Source: Candidatus Yanofskyibacteriota bacterium (lineage in GTDB: Bacteria > Patescibacteria > Paceibacteria > 2-02-FULL-40-12 > IGHO2-12-FULL-4). From it: DNA of 57,105 nt. A program made the position numbers and the translations under genes. The DNA is taken from NCBI GenBank assembly GCA_016185525.1, contig JACPNK010000004.1, positions 17,712 to 74,816 of the forward strand, given 5' to 3'. This document shows positions 37,871 through 45,550 of the stretch, in pieces. Position 1 is the first letter of the stretch. Each line of letters opens with the position of its first letter. The notes below the pieces were generated by a model. It worked only from the letters and a program-made list of their open reading frames with translations, was not told the origin of the DNA and searched no databases.

Positions 37871-37936
37871 GCCAAACGAGATACCGGATTTCTCTACCCC
37901 GCGATATTTAAAACCTATTTGAAAATAGGTTTTAAA

Positions 37937-37965
37937 ATTATAACAGTATTGAAAAATCAAGTAAA
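37937..37965 (-). promoter_or_regulatory. Promoter of tRNA-fMet
   Basis: TTTACT (37960-37965), 17-bp spacer, TATAAT (37937-37942) on the minus strand. A 14-bp palindrome TTTAAAACCTATTT/AAATAGGTTTTAAA (37907-37936) lies between it and the tRNA. Confidence 0.65.
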
Positions 37966-37995
37966 GTCATATAAAATTTAACTTAACTAAAATAT

Positions 37996-38070
37996 GTCGG
38001 CGTAGCTCAATGGCAGAGCGAGCGTTTCATAAGCGCTAGGTCGCAGGTCCGATTCCTGCCGCCGACACCA
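37996..38070 (+). tRNA. tRNA with anticodon CAT (elongator Met or Ile2)
   Basis: GTCGGCG acceptor with CGCCGAC, D arm GCTCAATGGCAGAGC, anticodon loop TTCATAA in an AGCG/CGCT stem, T arm GCAGGTCCGATTCCTGC, encoded CCA. The first pair is G:C, so it is not the initiator. Whether the C34 becomes lysidine (Ile) cannot be told. Confidence 0.93.
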
Positions 38071-38080
38071 AAACACAGAA

Positions 38081-38109
38081 CACTGCCCCGCTTTTTAAGC
38101 GGGGCAGTG
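38081..38109 (+). terminator. Terminator of the tRNA-Met transcript
   Basis: CACTGCCCCGC/GCGGGGCAGTG 11-bp stem; weak T content after it (TTTGCTTG). Confidence 0.7.
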
Positions 38110-38110
38110 T

Positions 38111-38139
38111 TTGCTTGTGGCTAAAAGATTATGTAAAAT
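38111..38139 (+). promoter_or_regulatory. Possible guaB promoter
   Basis: TTGCTT (38111-38116), 17-bp spacer, TAAAAT (38134-38139). Confidence 0.5.
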
Positions 38140-38179
38140 CATTGAGACTTTACACCTTAAAAAAAGAGGGAGCGGAAAA

Positions 38180-39637
38180 ATGCAATTTCACGTTGAAGAT
38201 GTCTTTGTCGGTAAAACATTTGACGATTTTTCTATAGAACCACAGCTGGGAGTAGTTGAACACAGGAAAAATATCCAGCTAAAAACTAGGTTCTCTAAAA
38301 ATATTGAACTGAACTTGCCATTAGTTGCATCAAACATGGATACGGTAACTGGCCCCAAAATGTGCATTGCCTTAGCCCAAAACGGAGGAATTGGCATCTT
38401 GCCGCGAAGCGGCGCTATCTCAATCAACCTTCAGACAGAATGGGCCAGAGAAGTAAAAAGAGCGGAAAACTTTATTATCAGAGACCCCTACACAATCTTG
38501 GAAAGCCAAAGCGTGGGTGAGGCTCGCAAAAACATGAAAGAAAAAGGCGTTGGCACATTGCTGGTTGTCAGCGAAAAAAAAGAATTGGTCGGCATGGTGA
38601 CCGAAAGAGACACAATGCTTTGTCTCAACGAAACTGAACCACTGACAGATTGGATGCAAAAAGTAACAAACGGCAACTTGAGATTTATAAAAAACCCAGT
38701 CACGTCTATTGAGGAAGCCGCAAACGAGCTAAAAAAATACAGGGTAAGCAAACTGCCCATAATTGACGGATTGACATTCAAAATTTTGGGCTTAATAACC
38801 GCTAAAGATATAGCCAGACTGCTTAAACACAAATGGGCAAACAAAGACAAAGAAGGCAGGTTGAGGGTCGGCGCGGCCATCGGCGCAACCGGAGACTACA
38901 TGGAAAGAGCAAGTGAACTGATAAAAGCCGGAGTGGATGTAATCGTAATGGACATGGCTCACGCTCGCAATAAAGCGGTGACCGTTAAAGCTATAGAAAA
39001 TTTTAGAAAAAGTTTTGAAAGCTTTGAGCTGGTTTGTGGCAACGTGGCAACATTTGAGGGCGCTGAATTTCTAAAAGACCTAGGCGTGCAGGGCATCAAA
39101 GTCGGCATTGGTTCCGGACACGGTTGTCTGACAAGAATAAAAACAGGAGTAGGAGTTCCGCAAATACAAGCCGTCAGAGCCGTTTGGCACGCTCTGAAAG
39201 ATTCTGATATTCCAATTATTTCAGATGGCGGGATAAGACAGACGGGTCATATTTCCATGGCCTTGGCAGTCGGAGCGTCAAGTGTTATGGTCGGCAGTAT
39301 TTTGGCCGGCACAGAAGAAGCTTTGGGACAATTTATCCAAGACCCTCTAACTGGTGCCAGAAAAAAAGAATACAGAGGCATGACTTCCCCGCAAGCCAAA
39401 CTTGAAGCAAACAGGTCAGAGGACCTACCGAGCAACATAGAAGGTAAATCAGAAAATATCCCCTACCGTGGAAGCGTGACCGGAATCCTTAAGGCAATCC
39501 AGCAGGATCTGCAAAGCATGGTCAGCTATTGCGGAGAAAATGATTTAGAGAAAGCAAGATTAAAACTAGCCAAAGATCCGACAAAATTTTTAATTCCGCT
39601 TTCGCTGGCGGCGACGCAAGAATCCTATCACCGATAA
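38180..39637 (+). CDS. guaB: Inosine-5'-monophosphate dehydrogenase-like protein
   Basis: 485 residues from the ATG at 38180, chosen for GAGGGAG just upstream; a longer ORF begins at 38111 without support. (beta/alpha)8 barrel with VEDVFVGKTFDDFSI and LPLVASNMDTVTGPKMCIALAQNGGIGIL. Two CBS domains (residues about 95-215: VGTLLVVSEKKELVGMVTERD and VSKLPIIDG). Catalytic loop GIGSGHGCLTRIKTGVGVPQ with the active Cys; SDGGIRQTGHISMALAVGASSVMVGSILAGTEEA. It oxidises IMP to XMP for GMP synthesis. The loop has HGCLTR instead of the common SICTTR. Confidence 0.9.
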   Translation: MQFHVEDVFVGKTFDDFSIEPQLGVVEHRKNIQLKTRFSKNIELNLPLVASNMDTVTGPKMCIALAQNGGIGILPRSGAISINLQTEWAREVKRAENFIIRDPYTILESQSVGEARKNMKEKGVGTLLVVSEKKELVGMVTERDTMLCLNETEPLTDWMQKVTNGNLRFIKNPVTSIEEAANELKKYRVSKLPIIDGLTFKILGLITAKDIARLLKHKWANKDKEGRLRVGAAIGATGDYMERASELIKAGVDVIVMDMAHARNKAVTVKAIENFRKSFESFELVCGNVATFEGAEFLKDLGVQGIKVGIGSGHGCLTRIKTGVGVPQIQAVRAVWHALKDSDIPIISDGGIRQTGHISMALAVGASSVMVGSILAGTEEALGQFIQDPLTGARKKEYRGMTSPQAKLEANRSEDLPSNIEGKSENIPYRGSVTGILKAIQQDLQSMVSYCGENDLEKARLKLAKDPTKFLIPLSLAATQESYHR

Positions 39638-39664
39638 TCCCGTATTTGACGGGATTATTTTTTA
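39634..39664 (+). terminator. Terminator of guaB
   Basis: ATAATCCCG-tatttga-CGGGATTAT then TTTTTT; the stop codon is in the stem. Confidence 0.85.
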
Positions 39665-39706
39665 ATGATATAAGTTTAAAGATTTTTAAAAAATCGGGGA
39701 AAGCAA

Positions 39707-40441
39707 GTGGCAAAAGAACGAGTCCTTTTAAAAATCTCGGGTGAGACGCTTTTGAAAGTTTTCGACGAACCTTTTGAAGCTCAAGCTAAAGTTGGCTATA
39801 ACAGAAAAGCGATAAACTTTATTGCCAAAGAAATTGTTTCTGTTAAAGATTTTTTTGAGTTGGCTATTGTTATCGGCGGCGGCAACCTGGTTCGCGGAAC
39901 ACAACTAAAGGAAGAAGTCCTTCTGCAAGATGGGGTGGTGGCTGACTATGCCGGTATGCTGGGAACAGTTGTTAACGCCATAGTTTTTCAAGAAATTTTG
40001 GAAAAAGATTTTGGTTTGGAAACAAGAGTTCAGACCGGACTGGAAGTCAGGTCAGTCGCTGAGCCTTACATCAGACGAAAAGCAGTTAGTCATTTAAGAA
40101 AAGGGAGGGTTTTGATTTTTGCCGGCGGGACGGGTCATCCGGACTTTTCAACTGACACCGCTATGGTTTTAAGAGCGCATGAAATAGGGGCCGTGCTTGT
40201 TTTGAAAGGAACAAAAGTTGACGGAATTTATGACAAAGACCCTAATAGTTTTTACGATGCTAGATTTCTGGCGCGAATTAGTTATATGGACTACCTAAGC
40301 GGACACCTAAAAATTGTTGACGAAACTGCGGTTACCTTAGCAAGCAAGCACGCCTTGGCCATAAGAGTTTTTAATATTTTCAAAGAAGGCAACCTAAGAA
40401 AAATTTTGACGGGAGAAAAAATTGGATCAGAAATCAGTTAG
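39707..40441 (+). CDS. pyrH: UMP kinase
   Basis: 244 residues from GTG at 39707, with GGGGAAAG upstream. ERVLLKISGETLLK, AIVIGGGNLVRGTQL, DYAGMLGTVVNAIVFQEILE, IFAGGTGHPDFSTDTAMVLRAHEIGAVLVLKGTKVDGIYDKDP: the amino-acid-kinase fold typical of bacterial PyrH. It converts UMP to UDP. Followed by a small ORF overlapping by 20 bases. Confidence 0.95.
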   Translation: MAKERVLLKISGETLLKVFDEPFEAQAKVGYNRKAINFIAKEIVSVKDFFELAIVIGGGNLVRGTQLKEEVLLQDGVVADYAGMLGTVVNAIVFQEILEKDFGLETRVQTGLEVRSVAEPYIRRKAVSHLRKGRVLIFAGGTGHPDFSTDTAMVLRAHEIGAVLVLKGTKVDGIYDKDPNSFYDARFLARISYMDYLSGHLKIVDETAVTLASKHALAIRVFNIFKEGNLRKILTGEKIGSEIS

Positions 40442-40616
40442 TTCAACATCTTTACTGCTGGATTTTTTAAACCATCCGGGTTCAATAAGATCTGCCAGAG
40501 AAGAAGCTTCGGCTGACGCATTGCTTCTAGAAACGAATGGGAGTTATGACTTAGATAAGTTAAGAGAAGCCTACAAAAAGAGGCTTTGGAAAAATCCAGA
40601 GGATGCTCCAAAGTAA
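40422..40616 (+). CDS. Small protein overlapping pyrH
   Basis: 64 residues from a TTG at 40422 with GGGAG seven bases upstream, inside the pyrH end: DQKSVSSTSLLLDFLNHPGSIRSAREE... Helical and charged in the second half (DLDKLREAYKKRLWKNPED). Terminator directly after. No family recognised. Confidence 0.6.
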   Translation: MDQKSVSSTSLLLDFLNHPGSIRSAREEASADALLLETNGSYDLDKLREAYKKRLWKNPEDAPK

Positions 40617-40641
40617 AAGCCCAAATGGGCTTTTGTTTTTT
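40615..40641 (+). terminator. Terminator of pyrH operon
   Basis: AAAGCCC-aaat-GGGCTTT then TGTTTTTTG. Confidence 0.8.
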
Positions 40642-40670
40642 GTAAAGTGTGTTAAATTAAAAGAAAAATT

Positions 40671-40745
40671 GCGGGCGTGGAACAGCCTGGAGTGTTCGTC
40701 TCCCTGTCACGGAGAAGATCGTGGGTTCAAATCCCATCGCCCGCG
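40671..40745 (+). tRNA. tRNA-Asp (GTC)
   Basis: GCGGGCG/CGCCCGC acceptor, anticodon loop CTGTCAC in a CTCC/GGAG stem, T arm GTGGGTTCAAATCCCAT, discriminator G. CCA not encoded. Confidence 0.93.
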
Positions 40746-40749
40746 CAAC

Positions 40750-40795
40750 TTAACTAAACAAAAATGTCTCTGATGAGACATTTTTGTTTAGTTAA
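40750..40795 (+). terminator. Long hairpin terminator of tRNA-Asp
   Basis: Perfect 21-bp stem (TTAACTAAACAAAAATGTCT and one further base, inverted at 40775-40795) with a 4-base loop; the inner part with TTTTTGTTT acts as terminator. Confidence 0.8.
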
Positions 40796-40878
40796 CCCCA
40801 TCAAGCAACGTTTGCTGTTGGTGTTGATTTCTGCTAGTAATACCTCAAAGACACTAGCACTTTAAAAAAGAGGCAGTC

Positions 40879-41778
40879 GTGTTCAACTCTCCGGAATTTA
40901 TTCCTTCTATCATTTCCGGTTTTGAAAAAACCGAAAAAGAAAGAATTAAGTTTAAAAAAAGACACAGGCAGGCCACCTTGGTTTCACTTTTTTTTCATAT
41001 CGCTTTGTTCAGCCTGGTCATTTCCTTACTGATCAAACAAAAAGACGAAGCAGACCGGGTCATAGTCATAGTCAGCAACACTCCCATGTACCTACCTCCC
41101 GGCAACAGCAAAGAAGGCGGCGGAGGCGGCGGCGGAGGAAAAAAAGAAAAACTTCCTCCAGAAAAGGGCAGATTGCCGGAAACAATTCGGCCAAAATTAG
41201 TGGCACCTGACCCAAAAGAACCCCAACCCCTAATCCCCCCGGAAAACAAAGAAGACCCCGGCCAAAAAATCGTAACTCCCATAGAAATCCCGCAAGATTC
41301 AACATTGCCCGTCGGCGACATACAGGCGCCGCCCAACAATCAAAAGTCTTCCGGATCGGGAACTGGTGATGGTGTCGGCACCGGCAAAGGTGACGGATCA
41401 GGCTCGGGTTCCGGCAGTGGAGGCGGGTCTGGCAGTGGCGGCGGAGTTGGCTCCGGCACCGGCGGAGGAACCGGCGATGGTATCGGTCCGTATTCGGCGG
41501 GCAGTGGTGTCATTTTACCGGTCCCCATCCTGCAACCTAAGCCGCCCTACACGGAAGAGGCGCGCAGACAAAATATACAAGGAAATTTAGTTCTTCAGGT
41601 TATCATCAGAAAAAACGGCAGAGTTGAAGATATTAAAATCATAAAAAGCCTTGGCTACGGCTTAGACGAATCAGCGGTTGAGACCATAGCAAACAAATGG
41701 CTTTTCAAACCGGCTACACTCAAAGGAAAGCCTGTCGATGTGCAAGTGCAAATTGAGGTTACTTTTAATCTCTTATAA
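40879..41778 (+). CDS. TonB-family protein
   Basis: 299 residues, GTG start with GAGG upstream. Short cytoplasmic basic N-terminus, one transmembrane helix near residues 35-54 (LVSLFFHIALFSLVISLLI), and a long Gly/Pro/Lys-rich linker containing eight consecutive Gly and a (GSG)n stretch. The C-terminal TonB domain is at residues about 215-299 (PPYTEEARRQNIQGNLVLQVIIRKNGRVEDIKIIKSLGYGLDESAVETIANKWLFKPATLKGKPV). TonB normally couples inner-membrane energy to outer-membrane receptors. No exbB/exbD or receptor gene is in the window, and CPR cells are thought to lack an outer membrane, so the domain may have another use. Confidence 0.85.
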   Translation: MFNSPEFIPSIISGFEKTEKERIKFKKRHRQATLVSLFFHIALFSLVISLLIKQKDEADRVIVIVSNTPMYLPPGNSKEGGGGGGGGKKEKLPPEKGRLPETIRPKLVAPDPKEPQPLIPPENKEDPGQKIVTPIEIPQDSTLPVGDIQAPPNNQKSSGSGTGDGVGTGKGDGSGSGSGSGGGSGSGGGVGSGTGGGTGDGIGPYSAGSGVILPVPILQPKPPYTEEARRQNIQGNLVLQVIIRKNGRVEDIKIIKSLGYGLDESAVETIANKWLFKPATLKGKPVDVQVQIEVTFNLL

Positions 41779-41781
41779 AGA

Positions 41782-41818
41782 TGACGGTTATTTTGTTTGA
41801 CAGTAACCGTTTTTTATT
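41782..41818 (+). terminator. Terminator of the tonB-like gene
   Basis: ACGGTTA...TAACCGT hairpin then TTTTTATTTT. Confidence 0.8.
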
Positions 41819-41868
41819 TTACAATTCAGCAAATAGTTCCTTAACTTATGTCCATCAAGGAGAGCAAG

Positions 41869-43050
41869 ATGACTGACCCTAAAGTTTTAGCCGCCCAGTA
41901 TTATGAAGACTTTAACAGGTTCGCCGGAGACTTGTACCCCAACCGATACAGTCATATTTTTTGCCTGCAACTGGCAGAACAGACTCTTGAGATAAAGCGT
42001 TTAGCTCAAGAAAAAAATTCTAAATTAGCCGTTCACTACTACCCACCCCCGGAATTTCATGAGATAGCCGATAAACTGGGAGATTCTCTGGCTTTAAGCA
42101 GATTTATAAATGAGGCCAAATCTCCCAGAGTAGACTTCCAAGCGGTATTTTTCATGGCCGCCACAGCCAAAATGCTGGCCGGTGACGCAACCAGAGTCTT
42201 TGTTTCCGGAGGTCCGGAAGAGCTTGGCTGTTCTTTGGTCTTCGGTACCGACCACATCTGGCTTGAAAGTTGGAAAAGAAAAAACCCCGAAGGGCTTTTG
42301 ATAACTTACATAAATAGCGACGCTTATACAAAATCTATAAGTGATTTTATCTCAACTTCTCGCAACACCGCCCAAATCATCGCTCACGCCGCCACGCAAT
42401 ACCCCGGAAAAAAAATATTGGTTCTGCCGGATAAATTTCTGGGTTATGTTATGAAAGCAAAAGCGGTTGAAATTTTAGAAAAAAAAGATTTTTCTATAGA
42501 CCCCGATTTAATTGAAGTTTACGAACAGAGTTTTGGCGGCTTCAACGCCTGCTGTTACGTTCATGAACAGTTTGGGCATGATGCGATTGAAGTAGCCATG
42601 ATTGAACATCCGGAAGCTGTAATAATGCTTCATCCGGAGTGCGGATGCTTTAGTTTATGTCTAAGCAAACTGCAACAAGGCATCATTCCCTACGAAAAAG
42701 CTATAATAGCATCGACCGAACAGATGATTAAATTTGCCGAATCGTCGGAATCGGAAGAGTTCATTGTCTCCACCGAACCGGGCTTGTTGTACGCCTTACG
42801 CAAACGGTTACCGGACAAAAAGTTTATTCCGGTTTCGGCGGAAGCCCATTGCCGGTACATGAAGTCCAACACCTTTGAAAAACTTATCCGGTCACTGAAA
42901 GAGGATCGCATGGAAGTAATCCTTTGCGATAACTGCAAATTCTGCACTAACCCCAAAGTAACTTACAGAGACGAGAGGACGATTCATATCCCAAGAGAAG
43001 TAGCCAATCTGGTCAAACCAAAAATTGAAATAATGAACTCCTTTCAGTAA
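41869..43050 (+). CDS. nadA: Quinolinate synthase-like protein
   Basis: 393 residues from the ATG at 41869, which AAGGAG precedes by six bases; a longer ORF lacks such a site. NadA blocks: KLAVHYYPPPEFHEIADKLGDSLALS, VFFMAATAKML with the first Cys in ELGCSL, VMLHPECGC with the second Cys region, STEPGLLYALRKRLPDKKFIPV and CRYMKSNTFEKLIRSL with the third. These Cys would hold the [4Fe-4S] cluster that condenses iminoaspartate with DHAP. An extra CDNCKFC motif at the C-terminus is unusual. nadB and nadC are not nearby, so a complete pathway is not shown. Confidence 0.85.
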   Translation: MTDPKVLAAQYYEDFNRFAGDLYPNRYSHIFCLQLAEQTLEIKRLAQEKNSKLAVHYYPPPEFHEIADKLGDSLALSRFINEAKSPRVDFQAVFFMAATAKMLAGDATRVFVSGGPEELGCSLVFGTDHIWLESWKRKNPEGLLITYINSDAYTKSISDFISTSRNTAQIIAHAATQYPGKKILVLPDKFLGYVMKAKAVEILEKKDFSIDPDLIEVYEQSFGGFNACCYVHEQFGHDAIEVAMIEHPEAVIMLHPECGCFSLCLSKLQQGIIPYEKAIIASTEQMIKFAESSESEEFIVSTEPGLLYALRKRLPDKKFIPVSAEAHCRYMKSNTFEKLIRSLKEDRMEVILCDNCKFCTNPKVTYRDERTIHIPREVANLVKPKIEIMNSFQ

Positions 43051-43686
43051 CTAACCCAGCACTCCCAATTCGCGGAGTGCTTTTTCATAGTCGCGAATAG
43101 CCTCCCGAGCGTCATTATATCTAATCTGATAATCCGGATCGTGGACGATAAGATTTCTTAATTTGTGAGCTGACCAAAGAGAGTCAATTGAGGCTAGTTG
43201 ATTCTTGTTTATCTGCTTTAATTTCTCGCCAAGTGTCTCACCCGGATAGCCGGCTTGAGTTAAAATGTCTTCTACAATATTGTCCGCTTCTATAACCGCA
43301 AACTTCCACTCGGCATCGCGCAACGACTGGAGATGCTCCAAAACCTCTTTCCACCTGGCATCATATTTGCTCTCGCCGACAGCTGGGGGGTTGACTTGGT
43401 CTTTGAGCTCAACAATCTTTTCTGTGTATTTGTTTCTCATTTTGACCACCAGCCAAATAAGCAAAACTCCAAAAAATAGCGATAAGCTAATGCCGATTAT
43501 TTTTAAAATTAAAACTGTTTGGGAAACATCAAAGTCTCTGACAGTTTGCAGTGTGTTTGCCGCAAGTTTTTCAAACCCTGGCTGGCTGCCATCTCCGGGT
43601 CCGCCAAGAGCCGGCCCAACGCCGCTGTAAATATTGCTCAAAGCTTGGTTTGTTATTTCGTCTATATCGTTTAAATCAAGAGCCAT
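43051..43686 (-). CDS. Membrane-anchored protein of unknown function
   Basis: 211 residues. N-terminal about 55 residues outside, one transmembrane helix at about 60-82 (LILKIIGISLSLFFGVLLIWLVV), then a cytoplasmic helical domain with ARWKEVLEHLQSLRDAEWKFAVIEADNIVEDILTQAGYPGETLGEKLKQI and LWSAHKLRNLIVHDPDYQIRYNDAREAIRDYEKAL. The latter resembles HEPN-like helical bundles (R-N-X3-H) and recurs in CPR genomes. It converges exactly with nadA, with no base between the two stops. Function unknown. Confidence 0.7.
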   Translation of the reverse strand: MALDLNDIDEITNQALSNIYSGVGPALGGPGDGSQPGFEKLAANTLQTVRDFDVSQTVLILKIIGISLSLFFGVLLIWLVVKMRNKYTEKIVELKDQVNPPAVGESKYDARWKEVLEHLQSLRDAEWKFAVIEADNIVEDILTQAGYPGETLGEKLKQINKNQLASIDSLWSAHKLRNLIVHDPDYQIRYNDAREAIRDYEKALRELGVLG

Positions 43687-43689
43687 AAC

Positions 43690-43840
43690 TTGAGAATTTC
43701 TAATTAACCTAACTGCTCTAATTGATCTAAATAACTCCCAATGTCTGAATTTCTAACATCTAAACTGGGTTTTGGGTTATTAGGATTTGGAACTTGATTA
43801 GAACAATTACGTCAATTAGAGTAATTAGGTCAATTTATTT
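43690..43840. repeat. Palindromic element between gatA and the 43 kb gene
   Basis: Repeated words CTAATTAACC, CTAATTGATCTAA, and their inverses TTAGAACAATTACGTCAATT, TAATTAGGTCAA. It fills the gap after gatA. The word ATAATTAGGTCAATTAGAAAT recurs in part at 46528. Confidence 0.65.
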
Positions 43841-43844
43841 ATAA

Positions 43845-45236
43845 CTAACTAGCCATTTCATACTGATGCGCCACTCTCAAAATTGTCTCCTCATCAAACT
43901 TTTTGCCGATAATCTGAAGACCAACCGGCAAATCGCCGACTTTGCCGCAAGGCACGGAAATTGCCGGTAAACCAGCCAAATTAACTGAAACCGTGTAAGT
44001 ATCAGATAGATACATGGACAAAGGATCTTCTTTCTCCCCTATTTTAAAAGCCGGTGTCGGCGTAGTCGGTCCGACAATTATATCAAACTTTTCAAAAACT
44101 TTTTCAAAATCCTGCCGTATCAAAGTTCTCACTTTTTGAGCCCTTAAATAGTAAGCGTCATAATATCCCGAAGACAAAGCGTAAGTTCCTAAAATTATTC
44201 TTCTCCTGACTTCTTCGCCAAAACCTTCAGAACGGCTTTTAATATAAGTGTCCAGTAAATTCTCCCCTTCTTTGCGCAAGCCGTACCTGATACCGTCATA
44301 GCGGGCCAGGTTTGAAGAAACCTCCGAAGGAACAATCAAATAGTAAGTCGCTAAAGCATAGTCGGCATGGGGCAAACTGACTTGGTCAACATGAGCGCCC
44401 AAGCTTTCAAGTTTAGAAATAGCTTGTTCAACCTTGTTGTTAACTTCAGAGTCCAAACCCTCGCTAAAATACTCTCTAGGCATGGCAATTTTTAAACCTT
44501 TTACTGACTTTGTCAAGTCTTCTGTAAAATCCGGGACTCTCTCGTTGGCAGTGGTAGAATCCAACGAATCTTTTCCGGCCAAAAAATTAAGAATCAGAGC
44601 CGAATCGTAAACATTTTTAGTCAACGGCCCGATCTGATCCAAGCTTGAAGCCATTGAAATCAAACCGTAACGGGAGACGCGCCCGTATGTCGGCTTAAGG
44701 CCGACTACCCCGCAAAACGCCGCCGGTTGTCTGATTGAGCCGCCAGTGTCCGAACCCAACGCCGCCACCGTTAAACCAGCCGCCACAGCCGCCGCCGAGC
44801 CCCCGCTTGATCCGCCCGGAACACGACTGTGGTCATACGGATTTTTGGTTACGCCAAAAGCGGAATTTTCCGTAGAAGCGCCCATGGCAAATTCGTCCAG
44901 ATTTGTTTTACCCAAAAAACTTGCCCCGGCAGATCTCAACTTGCTAATCACCGTAGCGTCATAAACAGCTCTGTGATTTTTCAAAATCTTAGAGCTGGCA
45001 GTCGTAACCATATCTTTCATGCAAATATTATCTTTAACCGCCAAGGGTACCCCGGCAAGTTCTCCGTCGACTGGTTCTTGAAATTCTGCCACACTAAGAT
45101 AGGCATTGAGTTTGCCATTTTCTTTTTCTATCAAATCCAAAAACTTTTTATACAATTCTCCAGCCGAAAATTCTCTCTTCCGTATTCCCTCTTGAACACC
45201 TCTGACAGTGAGTTTTGTCATTTGTTCATTTGTCAT
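43845..45236 (-). CDS. gatA: Glutamyl-tRNA(Gln) amidotransferase subunit A
   Basis: 463 residues. Amidase signature: catalytic Lys in GVPLAVKDNICMKD, GKTNLDEFAMGASTENSAFG, and GGSSGGSAAAVAAGLTVAALGSDTGGSIRQPAAFCGVVGLKPTYGRVSRYGL with the Ser-cisSer-Lys triad. It releases ammonia from glutamine for GatB. The start may be the second Met (MTKLTVRG), because the first lies in ATGACAAATGAC repeat-like DNA overlapping gatC by 11 bases. Confidence 0.96.
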   Translation of the reverse strand: MTNEQMTKLTVRGVQEGIRKREFSAGELYKKFLDLIEKENGKLNAYLSVAEFQEPVDGELAGVPLAVKDNICMKDMVTTASSKILKNHRAVYDATVISKLRSAGASFLGKTNLDEFAMGASTENSAFGVTKNPYDHSRVPGGSSGGSAAAVAAGLTVAALGSDTGGSIRQPAAFCGVVGLKPTYGRVSRYGLISMASSLDQIGPLTKNVYDSALILNFLAGKDSLDSTTANERVPDFTEDLTKSVKGLKIAMPREYFSEGLDSEVNNKVEQAISKLESLGAHVDQVSLPHADYALATYYLIVPSEVSSNLARYDGIRYGLRKEGENLLDTYIKSRSEGFGEEVRRRIILGTYALSSGYYDAYYLRAQKVRTLIRQDFEKVFEKFDIIVGPTTPTPAFKIGEKEDPLSMYLSDTYTVSVNLAGLPAISVPCGKVGDLPVGLQIIGKKFDEETILRVAHQYEMAS

Positions 45237-45531
45237 TTGTCATTAAAATAGATTTTACTTTAATAAAGCCGTCTTTTTTATCCGGCGCTTGCTCTAAAAT
45301 ATTTACCACAATTTCCGGATCGTAAACGCTGTTGCTAAAATCGGAACGCATTACATTTGCAGTGCCGCTGCCGCTAACTGTCGGCTCAACTTGGCTGACA
45401 TCAAGTTCATTAAGCTTGTCAATATAATCCAAAACCAAAGAAAGCTCCTTTTGGAACTTGACTTTTTCCTTTTCATTGAGTTTTAAGCGGGCAAGTTGAG
45501 CAATATGTTCAACTTCTTTTTCTGTAATCAT
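45226..45531 (-). CDS. gatC: Aspartyl/glutamyl-tRNA amidotransferase subunit C
   Basis: 101 residues. ITEKEVEHIAQLARLKLNEKEKVKFQKELSLVLDYIDKLNELDVSQVEPT and a late VKVKSIL-like end are typical GatC. It stabilises the GatA-GatB complex. First gene of gatC-gatA, overlapping gatA. Confidence 0.94.
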   Translation of the reverse strand: MITEKEVEHIAQLARLKLNEKEKVKFQKELSLVLDYIDKLNELDVSQVEPTVSGSGTANVMRSDFSNSVYDPEIVVNILEQAPDKKDGFIKVKSILMTNDK

Positions 45532-45550
45532 GCCTTGATTATATGTTTTT

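Larger units (their letters stand above)
37041..37903 (-). tRNA. Initiator tRNA-Met (CAT), split by a group I intron
   Basis: Exon 1 (37870-37903) reads CGCGGGGTAGAGAAATCCGG... and ends GTTTGGCT; exon 2 (37041-37080) starts CATAACCAAAAG and ends CCTCCCCCCGCAA. Joined, they fold as a standard tRNA with anticodon CAT. The first base pair is C1:A72, the mark of initiator tRNAs. The anticodon stem is UUUGG/CCAAA, so only two of the three usual G:C pairs next to the loop are present. CCA is not encoded. A promoter TTTACT-17-TATAAT (37937-37965) precedes it. Confidence 0.9.
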
